Part shown: positions 15,308-23,475 of the stretch, piece after piece
How positions within the stretch are numbered: the stretch's first letter is position 1
Layout: each line of letters begins with the position of its first letter
The notes under the pieces: model-generated
Databases searched by the model: none
Told to the model about the DNA's origin: nothing
The model's input: only the letters and a program-made list of their open reading frames with translations
Source of the DNA: UBA993 sp964485855
GTDB taxonomy: Bacteria; Bacillota; Dethiobacteria; DTU022
Assembly: GCA_964485855.1 (NCBI GenBank)
Contig: CAZAKI010000016.1
Location: 1 to 46,649 of the forward strand
Reading direction: 5' to 3'
DNA: 46,649 nt
Position numbers and translations under genes: made by a program

Positions 15308-18300
15308 ATGGTTACCTTTATGAAAAATTTGTTCGGCGATTCCAACGAAAAAGAAATCCGCCGGCTGGAAAAGCTTGTTGAAGAGATCAACACCAGGGCC
15401 GAATGGGCTGCAGCCTTAGCTGATGAAGAATTTCCGGCTCAAACCGAAAGATTCAAAACCCGGCTCGAAAAGGGAGAAAGTTTAGATGATCTATTGCCGG
15501 AAGCCTTCGCCCTGGTGCGGGAGGCAGCGGAGCGAAAAACCGGTCTCAGGCCTTTTGATGTCCAGGTTTTAGGCGCCATTGTTCTGCACCAGGGGCGGAT
15601 TGCCGAAATGAAAACCGGTGAAGGTAAAACCCTGGTTGCCACTTTACCGGCTTATCTGAATGCCCTTGCCGGTAAGGGTGTGCATATTGTTACGGTTAAC
15701 GATTATCTTGCTCGTCGTGACCGGGACTGGATGGGAGTAATTTATGAATTCCTCGGTTTAAGTGTCGGTCTGATCATTCAGGGTTTGGATCCGGCACAGA
15801 GAAGGGCTGCATATGGCTGTGATATTACTTATGCCACAAATAATGAGCTTGGTTTTGATTACCTGCGTGACAACATGGTCCTCTACAAGGAAGAGATGGT
15901 TCAGCAGGGGCAGAATTATGCCATCGTTGACGAGGTCGACAGCATCCTGATCGACGAAGCCCGTACGCCGCTGATTATCAGTAGCCGGGTTGAAGCACAG
16001 GAAGATTATGGCCGCTGGAAAAATGAGGTTGAGCTGTTGATTCGCAAGCAGAGCCGCCTGGTAAACGACCTGCTGATGGAAGCCCGGTCCGATCTTGAAG
16101 CGGAAGAGCGGGAAATTGCCGCCGAAAAGCTGCTTTTAGCCCGTAGGGGCATGCCGAAAAATAAAAAACTATTAAAGATGATGAAAGAACCGGGCATGGA
16201 AAGGCTGGTTGAAAGAACCAAGCAGCGCCTGATGACCGAAAAGCGGTTAAATCAATTTGATGAGGAGCTTTATTACATCATCGATGAAGCGACCCGTTTA
16301 GCTGACATTAAGGATAAGGGTTATCGCGAACTGGAAAAAATTAATCCGGAGCTGCTGAAGCTTCTGCGTCTCGGTCGCGACAAGGAAGCGGAAGAAGATT
16401 TGTTTGATGAACATGAATCTGAGATTGCATCCGAGCATCGCCACTATTTTGATCAGCTGATCAAGGCATACTCCCTTTTTGAACGTGATGTCGATTACGT
16501 GGTGCAGGATGATAAAGTAATCATCGTCGATGAGTTTACCGGGCGTTTGATGCCGGGAAGACGTTATTCGGACGGTTTGCACCAGGCGATCGAGGCAAAA
16601 GAAGGAGTCCAGGTGCAGGCAGCCACCCGCACGGTTGCCTCTGTTACTTTTCAGAATTACTTCAGGATGTACGAAAAAATTGCCGGTATGACCGGTACCG
16701 CTGCCACTGAAGAGGAAGAGTTCCGCAAGATTTATGGGATGGATGTGGTCTCGGTCCCAACCAACAAGCCGCTGATCCGCGAAGAACAATCCGACCTGAT
16801 CTACAAAACAGAGCGGGCAAAATTCACGGCGGTAGTTGATGAAATTATCAGGCGCAAAAAGAGCGGTCAACCTGTCTTGGTCGGGACTATTTCGGTCGAA
16901 AAATCTGAGATGCTCAGCAAAATGCTCAAACGACAGGAAGTGGAACACGAAGTTCTGAACGCGGTTAATCATACCCGTGAAGCTTATATCATTGCCCAGG
17001 CCGGGCAAAAGGGAGCGGTTACCATATCGACCAATATGGCCGGCAGGGGAACAGATATCATTTTAGGCGGCAATCCGGAATTTCTGGTCAGAGAGAAATT
17101 GGTCAATGCCTTTGGTGCCGAAGAATCAAATCTGGATCCCGAAACAAAAGAAAAATGGGAAAGCAGGTATCACGAGCTGCTTCCCCAGGCGCTTGCCGAA
17201 ACAGAAGAGCAAAAACAGGCGGTACTCCAGCTGGGTGGTCTGCATGTTCTGGGGACTGAGCGTCATGAGAGCCGCAGAATTGACAACCAGCTCCGCGGCC
17301 GCTCCGGCCGGCAGGGAGATCCGGGCTCATCGCAATTTTTTGTATCCCTTGAAGATGACCTGATGCGGCTCTTCGGTGGTGATAATATTGCTTCCCTGAT
17401 GGATCGCTTTGGTATTGATGAAGATATTCCGATCGATCACCCCCTGGTCAGCCGCGGCATCGAGAATGCCCAGAAAAAGGTTGAAGCCCGTAACTTTGAA
17501 ATTCGCCGCAACCTGCTTGATTATGATGATGTTCTTAATCAGCAGCGGGAAGTTATTTATGGCCAGAGGCGGCGGGTGCTTGAGGGCGAAAATATGAAAC
17601 AACCGATCCTGGAGATGGTTGAGGAGATCACCGAGCGGCTGATCGAAGAATTAACAGTAGAACAAGGTTTTCTGGATGATCAAGGCGCCCGTGCTCTGCT
17701 CAGCCGGGTTGAAGAACTCTTCGTCCGCCACGGCCAGATCGACCTGAAAACCCTTGAGGATATGGAAAAAGGTGATATCCGCGAGTTGCTGTTACAGGAA
17801 GCACATGAAGCCTATGAAGCAAGGGAGAAAGATCTGACTGCGGATCTGATGCGCGAACTGGAAAGGGTTGTACTGCTGCGAACAGTTGACCGGCACTGGA
17901 TGCTATTTATCGATGTTATGCATCAGCTGAGACACGAGATTCACCTCCAGGCTTACGGGCAGCGTGACCCGCTGGTTGAATATCGGTTGCAGAGTGCTGA
18001 GATGTTTGAAGATATGATCCGGCAGGTCCAGGTTGATGTCGTCAGGGCTGTATACCGGGCACAGGTAGCAGCAGCCCCGCAAAGAAGGGCAGTGGCCGGT
18101 GAAGCTACCGGCTACCAGCCAAAAATTGCCGCAGTTGGTGGTGGCAGAGCGACCGGCAGCCAAGCAGCAGCAAAACAGCCTGTGCGGAGATCCGGCCGGG
18201 AACAGACTGGAGAAGCTGCCAGGCAGGAACCGGTAACGGTTGAAAAAATTGGTCGTAATGACCCCTGCCCTTGTGGTAGCGGCAAAAAGTATAAAAAATG

Positions 18301-18313
18301 CTGCGGACAGTGA
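15308..18313 (+). CDS. secA: Preprotein translocase ATPase SecA, with long insertion
   Basis: 1001 residues from ATG 15308, set by AAAGGAG 7 nt upstream. It drives protein export through SecYEG at the membrane. Walker A lies in MKTGEGKTL (about 102-109), DEVDSILIDEARTPLI is at about 208, and the C-terminal zinc motif is CPCGSGKKYKKCC. It is clearly longer than the roughly 840-residue Bacillus form. About 85 extra residues lie between LIIS (about 222) and DVDYVV (about 394), including RLVNDLLMEA, RRGMPKNKKLLK and FDEELYYIIDEA. Those strings resemble the insertion known from Bacteroidota-type SecA. The tail before the zinc motif is a variable Ala/Gly/Arg linker. Confidence 0.97.
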   Translation: MVTFMKNLFGDSNEKEIRRLEKLVEEINTRAEWAAALADEEFPAQTERFKTRLEKGESLDDLLPEAFALVREAAERKTGLRPFDVQVLGAIVLHQGRIAEMKTGEGKTLVATLPAYLNALAGKGVHIVTVNDYLARRDRDWMGVIYEFLGLSVGLIIQGLDPAQRRAAYGCDITYATNNELGFDYLRDNMVLYKEEMVQQGQNYAIVDEVDSILIDEARTPLIISSRVEAQEDYGRWKNEVELLIRKQSRLVNDLLMEARSDLEAEEREIAAEKLLLARRGMPKNKKLLKMMKEPGMERLVERTKQRLMTEKRLNQFDEELYYIIDEATRLADIKDKGYRELEKINPELLKLLRLGRDKEAEEDLFDEHESEIASEHRHYFDQLIKAYSLFERDVDYVVQDDKVIIVDEFTGRLMPGRRYSDGLHQAIEAKEGVQVQAATRTVASVTFQNYFRMYEKIAGMTGTAATEEEEFRKIYGMDVVSVPTNKPLIREEQSDLIYKTERAKFTAVVDEIIRRKKSGQPVLVGTISVEKSEMLSKMLKRQEVEHEVLNAVNHTREAYIIAQAGQKGAVTISTNMAGRGTDIILGGNPEFLVREKLVNAFGAEESNLDPETKEKWESRYHELLPQALAETEEQKQAVLQLGGLHVLGTERHESRRIDNQLRGRSGRQGDPGSSQFFVSLEDDLMRLFGGDNIASLMDRFGIDEDIPIDHPLVSRGIENAQKKVEARNFEIRRNLLDYDDVLNQQREVIYGQRRRVLEGENMKQPILEMVEEITERLIEELTVEQGFLDDQGARALLSRVEELFVRHGQIDLKTLEDMEKGDIRELLLQEAHEAYEAREKDLTADLMRELERVVLLRTVDRHWMLFIDVMHQLRHEIHLQAYGQRDPLVEYRLQSAEMFEDMIRQVQVDVVRAVYRAQVAAAPQRRAVAGEATGYQPKIAAVGGGRATGSQAAAKQPVRRSGREQTGEAARQEPVTVEKIGRNDPCPCGSGKKYKKCCGQ

Positions 18314-18345
18314 AAAGGTTTAATCTGAGGAAAGCCGGTGATTTG

Positions 18346-19468
18346 ATGCTAAAAGAGTATTTGGACGAACTGGCCCTTCACCAGAAGAGGCTGGACGAAA
18401 TGAGGGCTTCTCTTTGAATACGATCAGAAGCTGAAAGATTTGCAGCTGGGAGAGGAAAAATCTGCCAAGCCGGATTTTTGGGAAGATAGCTCCGGAGCCC
18501 AGGAATTTATGAAAGAATTGGGTGCTTTACGTGATCAGCTACGTCCGTTGCAGGAATTGGCTGGCTTAATCGAAGATGCTTCTGTCTATCTTGAACTGGC
18601 CGGTGAAGAGGACGCAAGTGAGGAAGAGGCGGTGAAAGAGGTTGGCCCATTATTGACTGCCATCGCCGATAAACTCGATCAGCTGGAACTGGAAACCCTT
18701 TTAAGCGGCAACTATGATTTAAATGATGCCATCGTTTCCCTGCATCCGGGTGCTGGAGGTCTGGAATCACAGGATTGGGCTGAGATGCTCTTAAGGATGT
18801 ATACCCGCTGGTGTGAACAGAAAGGCTACAGCATTGAACTTGTCGATTTGCTTACCGACGATGAAGCCGGGATCAAGAGTGCTACTTTTATTGTGCGCGG
18901 TCATGCCGCTTATGGCTATTTACAGGCGGAAAAAGGCGTTCACCGCATGATCCGCATATCACCTTTTGATACTTCTAAAAGGCGGCATACTTCTTTTGCC
19001 TCGGTTGACGTTATTCCCGAAGTGGAGGAAGCGGAATATGTGATCGATCCCGATGATCTGAAAATAGATACTTTTCGCTCAAGTGGGGCGGGAGGTCAGC
19101 ATGTTAATAAAACCGACTCTGCGGTTCGGATCACCCACCTGCCAACCGGAATTGTTGTTTCATGCCAGAACGATCGCTCCCAGCATGCCAATCGCCAGCA
19201 GGCGATGCATGTATTACAGGCGAGGCTTGCTGAATTAAATCGGCGCGAGCAGGCTGATGAGATTAATGCCGAGCGTGGGCAGCAGCGGGAAATTGCCTGG
19301 GGAAGCCAGATTCGAACTTATACTTTTCAGCCTTTTACCCTGGTTAAAGATCACCGCACCGGGGTGGAAGTAGGCCAGGTAGAAGCGGTGATGAACGGCT
19401 TACTGGATCCTTTTATTGAAGCTTACTTACGCTGGAAAGTGCGTGGGATGATCCCACTTAAAAAATAG
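18346..19468 (+). CDS. prfB: Peptide chain release factor 2, expressed by +1 programmed frameshift
   Basis: RF2 ends translation at UAA and UGA. The short first frame starts at ATG 18346 and runs 23 codons to CTT TGA (18412-18417). A +1 shift continues as GAA TAC GAT to TAG at 19466-19468, giving 373 residues, near the normal 365. The recognition tripeptide SPF is at 205-207 and the catalytic GGQ at 249-251, the numbering found in E. coli, which confirms the joined frame. A purine-rich GAGGG stands upstream of the slip site. The frameshift is the known autoregulation: low RF2 allows the shift. The gene lies 32 nt after secA, as in many Bacillota. It ends in amber and is in frame with the following gene. 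Confidence 0.97.
18400..18418 (+). promoter_or_regulatory. RF2 programmed frameshift site
   Basis: The CUU UGA slippery stop at 18412-18417 is preceded by the internal Shine-Dalgarno-like GAGGG. The reading frame changes by +1 so that GAA (18416-18418) is decoded next. The fourth base after UGA is A, whereas E. coli has C. Confidence 0.93.
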
Positions 19469-19480
19469 GGGTGTATGCAA

Positions 19481-20353
19481 ATGAAAATGCCAAAGATTGG
19501 CATTAACGATGTTAAAACAACTTTGATCGATTTTACCGGAATTCTTGTCGGAGCGGTTATTCTGGCCGTAGGGATGAATATGTTTATGATTCCTAATATG
19601 CTGGCACCGGGAGGAATCAGCGGTTTTGCCGTGGTGCTTTACCACCTTTTTCAGTTACCGGTCGGTTTGACCATTATTTTGCTGAACATACCCCTCTTCA
19701 TTGTAGGCTACCTGGTGCTCGGGTCGCGGGTAGTCCTGCAGAGTTTACTGGGAACAGTTCTATTTTCCATTGCGGTTGAGGCCACCGCTCCTTTTCTGCC
19801 CGCGGCGACCGATGACCTGTTGCTGGCCTCCGTTTATGGTGGAGTGGTCATGGGTGTGGGGGTCGGCCTGGTTTTTCGTTATCGAGGTTCAACCGGGGGC
19901 ACGGGCCTTTTGTCACTGATCCTGGCCAAGGCAAAAGGTATTTCACCCGGTCAGGCCATGTTTTGGGGCGATATTGTGGTTTTGGCTTCTGCGGTCTTTG
20001 TTTTTGGCGGAGAAGCGGCCATGTACGCGACACTGGCTCTGTTTGTCAGTGTTAAAGTGATTGACGCCATTTTAGAGGGTCTCGGTTTGGCCAAGTCGGT
20101 CATTATTATCACTGATCAGGGCGAAAAGATTAATGAAAGACTGCTCTATGAACTGGGGCGTGGTGTAACCTGGCTGGAAGGCCATGGCGGGTATACCAAA
20201 GAAACAAGAGAAGTTTTGCTCTGTGTGGTAACCCGGCAGCAGACTGCCCAGTTAAAGGGCATTATTCACCAGGTTGATCCGGATGCCTTCGTGATCATCG
20301 GCAATGCAACCGAAGTTCACGGCGAAGGGTTTAAAAAAATGCAGCAAAACTAA
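19481..20353 (+). CDS. YitT-family membrane protein (DUF161/DUF2179)
   Basis: About 290 residues. ATG 19481 is preferred to ATG 19475 because GGGGTG lies 7 nt before it. Five or so hydrophobic segments fill the first 200 residues, including the family-typical LAVGMNMFMIPNMLAPGGISG and the GLVFRYRGSTGGTGLL block. The soluble C-terminal DUF2179 domain follows (KSVIIITDQGEKI, then VTWLEGHGGYTKETREVLLCVV). Function is unknown; these are inner-membrane proteins common in Bacillota. It starts within 13 nt of prfB's amber stop. Confidence 0.9.
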   Translation: MKMPKIGINDVKTTLIDFTGILVGAVILAVGMNMFMIPNMLAPGGISGFAVVLYHLFQLPVGLTIILLNIPLFIVGYLVLGSRVVLQSLLGTVLFSIAVEATAPFLPAATDDLLLASVYGGVVMGVGVGLVFRYRGSTGGTGLLSLILAKAKGISPGQAMFWGDIVVLASAVFVFGGEAAMYATLALFVSVKVIDAILEGLGLAKSVIIITDQGEKINERLLYELGRGVTWLEGHGGYTKETREVLLCVVTRQQTAQLKGIIHQVDPDAFVIIGNATEVHGEGFKKMQQN

Positions 20354-20373
20354 TAGTTATTATATTCGAGAAT

Positions 20374-20402
20374 TTGCAAAATAAGTAAAAATATATTAAT
20401 AT
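20374..20402 (+). promoter_or_regulatory. Possible promoter upstream of ftsE
   Basis: TTGCAA (20374-20379), 17-nt spacer, TAATAT (20397-20402) in an AT-rich spacer; an overlapping TATGAT starts at 20400. It is followed by a perfect 9-bp inverted repeat, TTTTCCTGC (20418-20426) with GCAGGAAAA (20430-20438), which may be a leader hairpin or a weak terminator of the gene before. Confidence 0.4.
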
Positions 20403-20484
20403 GATGATCAGGATTATTTTTCCTGCTAGGCAGGAAAATGTTCGTTTGCTTCTTGATCACTAATGCCCGGGAAGGTTCTGCCTG

Positions 20485-21174
20485 ATGATCGAAGCGAAAA
20501 ATGTGAGCATGAAATACAGTAAGAAGGGGCAATTTGCTCTTAATCAGTTATCATTTTATATCGATCGCGGTGAGTTTGTATTTTTTGTCGGTTCCAGTGG
20601 AGCCGGCAAATCGACCCTGCTAAAGCTGCTGATCAGAGAGCTGATTCCTTCAGGTGGGACTCTAAAAGTATTTAACCGGGATCTTGGGCGTTTACCTAAA
20701 CGCCGACTGCCTTACCTGAGACGCAACATTGGTATGGTTTTCCAGGATTTCCGTCTGATTGAAGATCGGACGGCTTATGACAATGTAGCCTTTGCCATGA
20801 TGGTGATCGGAGCCAGACAGCGGGAGATTCGCAAACGGGTTCCCTATGCACTTGGTTTGGTCGGTTTAGAAGAAAAGGCCGGGGCCCGGGTCTGCGATCT
20901 TTCCGGTGGTGAACAGCAGCGTGTTGGCCTGGCCCGGGCGATAGCCAACCGACCGGCGTTGATTGTAGCTGATGAACCGACCGGGAACCTCGATCCGGGA
21001 ACAACCCTTGATATCATGAATTTGTTGCGCAGTATTAACCTGCGCGGGACCACGGTTGTTGTTGCTACTCATAACCGCGACATTGTCGATCGCTTCAATA
21101 AACGGGTAATTCACCTGGATGGTGGAACTTTAGTCGGTGATGAACAGAAAGGTTTTTATACCCATGTTCATTAG
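20485..21174 (+). CDS. ftsE: Cell division ATP-binding protein FtsE
   Basis: 229 residues, an ABC ATPase that with FtsX forms a mechanotransmission complex controlling cell-wall hydrolases during growth and division. Walker A is GSSGAGKST (36-44), the Q-loop MVFQDFRL, signature LSGGEQQRVGLARA and Walker B LIVADEPTG. The ATG has GGGAAGG 9 nt upstream. It ends in TAG inside the start of ftsX (11-nt overlap), which suggests coupled translation. Confidence 0.97.
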   Translation: MIEAKNVSMKYSKKGQFALNQLSFYIDRGEFVFFVGSSGAGKSTLLKLLIRELIPSGGTLKVFNRDLGRLPKRRLPYLRRNIGMVFQDFRLIEDRTAYDNVAFAMMVIGARQREIRKRVPYALGLVGLEEKAGARVCDLSGGEQQRVGLARAIANRPALIVADEPTGNLDPGTTLDIMNLLRSINLRGTTVVVATHNRDIVDRFNKRVIHLDGGTLVGDEQKGFYTHVH

Positions 21175-22051
21175 CGGCTTCGGTTATATTATCGGGGAAA
21201 CATTCAAAGGTCTGTATCGTAATCGCTGGATGTGTTTAACTTCTACCGGTGTAGTAGCGGTAAGTTTACTGATGCTGGGGCTTTTCATGCTGGTTAACAT
21301 GAATGTTGCCCATATTACAGATCTGGTTAAAGAGCAGGTTGAAATCGTTATCTATATTGACGATCAAGCCAGCCGGGATACTGTAGATGCCCTGAAGCAA
21401 AAACTGCAGGATAATCCCGGTGTGCTGGAAGCTCGGTATATTTCCAGCGAAGAGCATATGAATCGCCTCCGCCAGCAGTTAGGCAGGGCGCTCGAAGGTT
21501 ATGATACTGAGCTTGATAATCCTCTCCTTGCTTCTTACGAGGTGAAGGTAGTCGTTCCGGAATCAGTTGCTGAGCTGGCTGCTGAATTTCAAACCTATCC
21601 CGGTGTGGACGAAGTATTTTACGGTCAGGGTTATGTTGAAAAGCTATTCTCGGTAACCAGGGTTTTACAGCTGATTGGCTTGGCCCTGATGGCCGGTTTG
21701 TCGGTGACCGCTGTATTTCTTGTTGCGCATACGATCAGGCTGACCGTGATGATGCGCAAAAAAGAAATTGCCATCATGAAGTATGTCGGTGCCACAAACT
21801 GGTTTATCCGCTGGCCCTTTCTGCTTGAAGGCTTCTTGATGGGCCTGCTGGGGTCAATCATGCCACTGGTTGCCCTTTATTATCTCTACTGTTACTCAAT
21901 CGATTGGGTCAGTGCCAACAACCTGGTTTTCTTGGCCCTGCTGCCGGTAGAAACTGTGATGCTTGAGCTGGTCAAGTATCTGTTGCCCCTTGGAACTGGG
22001 CTGGGGATTTTAGGCAGCAGCTTTTCGCTGGGTCGTTTTCTTAAAGTATAG
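21164..22051 (+). CDS. ftsX: Cell division membrane protein FtsX
   Basis: 295 residues from ATG 21164, which gives the usual N-terminus MFISGFGYIIGETFKGLYRNRWM. One N-terminal transmembrane segment (about 22-42) is followed by an extracellular domain (about 45-165) that binds the hydrolase partner, then three more membrane segments. FtsX has no transport role; it passes FtsE's ATP cycle to a periplasmic/extracellular peptidase, likely the next gene. The stop is TAG, followed in frame by TAC CTA and a run of further TAG codons. Confidence 0.96.
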   Translation: MFISGFGYIIGETFKGLYRNRWMCLTSTGVVAVSLLMLGLFMLVNMNVAHITDLVKEQVEIVIYIDDQASRDTVDALKQKLQDNPGVLEARYISSEEHMNRLRQQLGRALEGYDTELDNPLLASYEVKVVVPESVAELAAEFQTYPGVDEVFYGQGYVEKLFSVTRVLQLIGLALMAGLSVTAVFLVAHTIRLTVMMRKKEIAIMKYVGATNWFIRWPFLLEGFLMGLLGSIMPLVALYYLYCYSIDWVSANNLVFLALLPVETVMLELVKYLLPLGTGLGILGSSFSLGRFLKV

Positions 22052-22054
22052 TAC

Positions 22055-22078
22055 CTATAGATATAGATATAGATATAG
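22055..22078 (+). repeat. ATATAG hexanucleotide tandem repeat
   Basis: About four tandem copies (CTATAG then three ATATAG) just after ftsX. In the ftsX frame each copy supplies a TAG codon (22058, 22064, 22070, 22076), with TGA at 22085. Confidence 0.85.
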
Positions 22079-22115
22079 AAAAGATGATATAAATTCCAGG
22101 GAGGAATTAATTGTT

Positions 22116-23312
22116 ATGAACGGTAAATATGCCGGGTTACTGATCATCGTCCTCATTATGTTCATTGCTTTTGGTTGGACTGCTCCAGCTGATGCCGTTA
22201 CCAATGATGAAATTGAAGCGAAACAGCAGGAACTTGAAGAAATAGAAAAAAAGCGGCACGATGAAAAAAGTGCGTTGGAATTACGCTTAAATCGCGAAGC
22301 AGCCCTCAAGGAAGAACTCAAACAACTGGAAAACAGAATAGAAACATTGCGCCTGGAGCAGGAGAGACTGGCTGTTGAAATTGACCTGGTCGAAGCAGAA
22401 ATCAGCCAGGCTGAAGTAGAGTTGGCCACAGCTGAAGAGCAGCTTAAAACCCAGGAAGACCTGCTAAAACTTCGCTTAAGAACAATTCAGCAGCATGGGG
22501 TTGTTTCTTACCTGGAGGTTTTGTTTGAGTCGAGCAGTTTCTCCGATTTTCTAACCCGCCTTCACAATCTCAGTTTAATTGCCTCCAATGATTTAGGTTT
22601 GATCGAAGAGATCAAGCGGGAGCGCGATATCATTCAGGCCTGGAAAGAAGAACTTGAGCTGAAAAAGGCTTCTCTTGAAAATATGCGCCGGCAGGTAGCT
22701 GCCAATGAGGAAGAAATGGCAGCGAAGGCAGGCGAAAGAGCGGTTGTTCTTGATTCATTGCAGGTTGAAATTGCCAGTAACCTAAAGGCGATCCAGGACC
22801 TGGAGCAAGAAGCTCAGCAGCTGGACTCACTGATTCGAAAATTGATCGCTGAAGCAGCCAGTAAGTATTCTGGTTTGCAGGGGGTTCTGCAGTGGCCGAT
22901 TGAACCGCCGACCTGGATCAGTTCGAACTACGGCTGGCGGCGTGATCCATTCAGCGGAGCCCAGGCCTGGCACGGCGGGGTTGATATTGCTCCACATCAC
23001 GGCGCGGCCAACTATATTTTGGCCGCGGCCGAAGGGCAGGTGATCTTTGCCGGCTGGAACGGTGGTTATGGCAACTGCCTGATGATCGATCACGGCGAAG
23101 GCACGGTTACTTTATACGGGCATATGAGCAGCCTGTTGGTGGGGGCAGGGGAAGATGTGACCCGGGGCCAGCGCATTGCCCGTGCCGGAACAACCGGCTA
23201 CAGTACCGGGGTCCACCTGCACTTTGAAGTGAGGGAATACGACAAACCTTCGGTGCGCAACTATCCCAGCGGCAACCCTGATTATCGTAATAACCCACTG
23301 AGTTATTTTTAA
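22116..23312 (+). CDS. Secreted coiled-coil M23 peptidase (EnvC/PcsB-like)
   Basis: 398 residues. A signal peptide covers about residues 1-26 (hydrophobic LLIIVLIMFIAFGW, cleavage near ADA). A long charged coiled coil follows (about 30-250, rich in Glu, Leu and Lys), then a LytM/M23 domain with zinc ligands in HGGVD (286-290) and HLHFE (367-371), plus YGHMS. The catalytic residues are present, so it may cut peptidoglycan itself, unlike E. coli EnvC, which only activates amidases. Its place directly after ftsEX fits an FtsX-gated hydrolase. GGAGG precedes the ATG. Confidence 0.92.
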   Translation: MNGKYAGLLIIVLIMFIAFGWTAPADAVTNDEIEAKQQELEEIEKKRHDEKSALELRLNREAALKEELKQLENRIETLRLEQERLAVEIDLVEAEISQAEVELATAEEQLKTQEDLLKLRLRTIQQHGVVSYLEVLFESSSFSDFLTRLHNLSLIASNDLGLIEEIKRERDIIQAWKEELELKKASLENMRRQVAANEEEMAAKAGERAVVLDSLQVEIASNLKAIQDLEQEAQQLDSLIRKLIAEAASKYSGLQGVLQWPIEPPTWISSNYGWRRDPFSGAQAWHGGVDIAPHHGAANYILAAAEGQVIFAGWNGGYGNCLMIDHGEGTVTLYGHMSSLLVGAGEDVTRGQRIARAGTTGYSTGVHLHFEVREYDKPSVRNYPSGNPDYRNNPLSYF

Positions 23313-23395
23313 GCGGGTCAAACGGTGATCCGCAGATAACCCCATTCACTCCAGCCGCCCTTATAAGGTGGCTTTTCCTTGTTTGGTTTGCAATA

Positions 23396-23421
23396 ACAGG
23401 CATCTGTTTTTATGGTATGAT
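23396..23421 (+). promoter_or_regulatory. Probable extended -10 promoter before the S41 protease gene
   Basis: TGGTATGAT (23413-23421) is a good extended -10. No clear -35 is seen at 17 nt; TTGCAA at 23388 is 22 nt away. Confidence 0.45.
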
Positions 23422-23475
23422 TAAAAGCGGTACTAAAAAGGATGCTTTAATTCATGATAGCAGGAGATGATAGCG

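Noticed and set aside
16298..17008. 236-codon minus-strand open frame inside secA
   Set aside because: Shadow of the well-conserved SecA frame; composition and lack of start signals argue against a gene.
18346..18440. Sequencing error or frameshift mutation at the start of prfB
   Set aside because: CTT TGA with a +1 shift and an upstream purine-rich site is the known RF2 programmed frameshift; the joined numbering places SPF and GGQ where expected.
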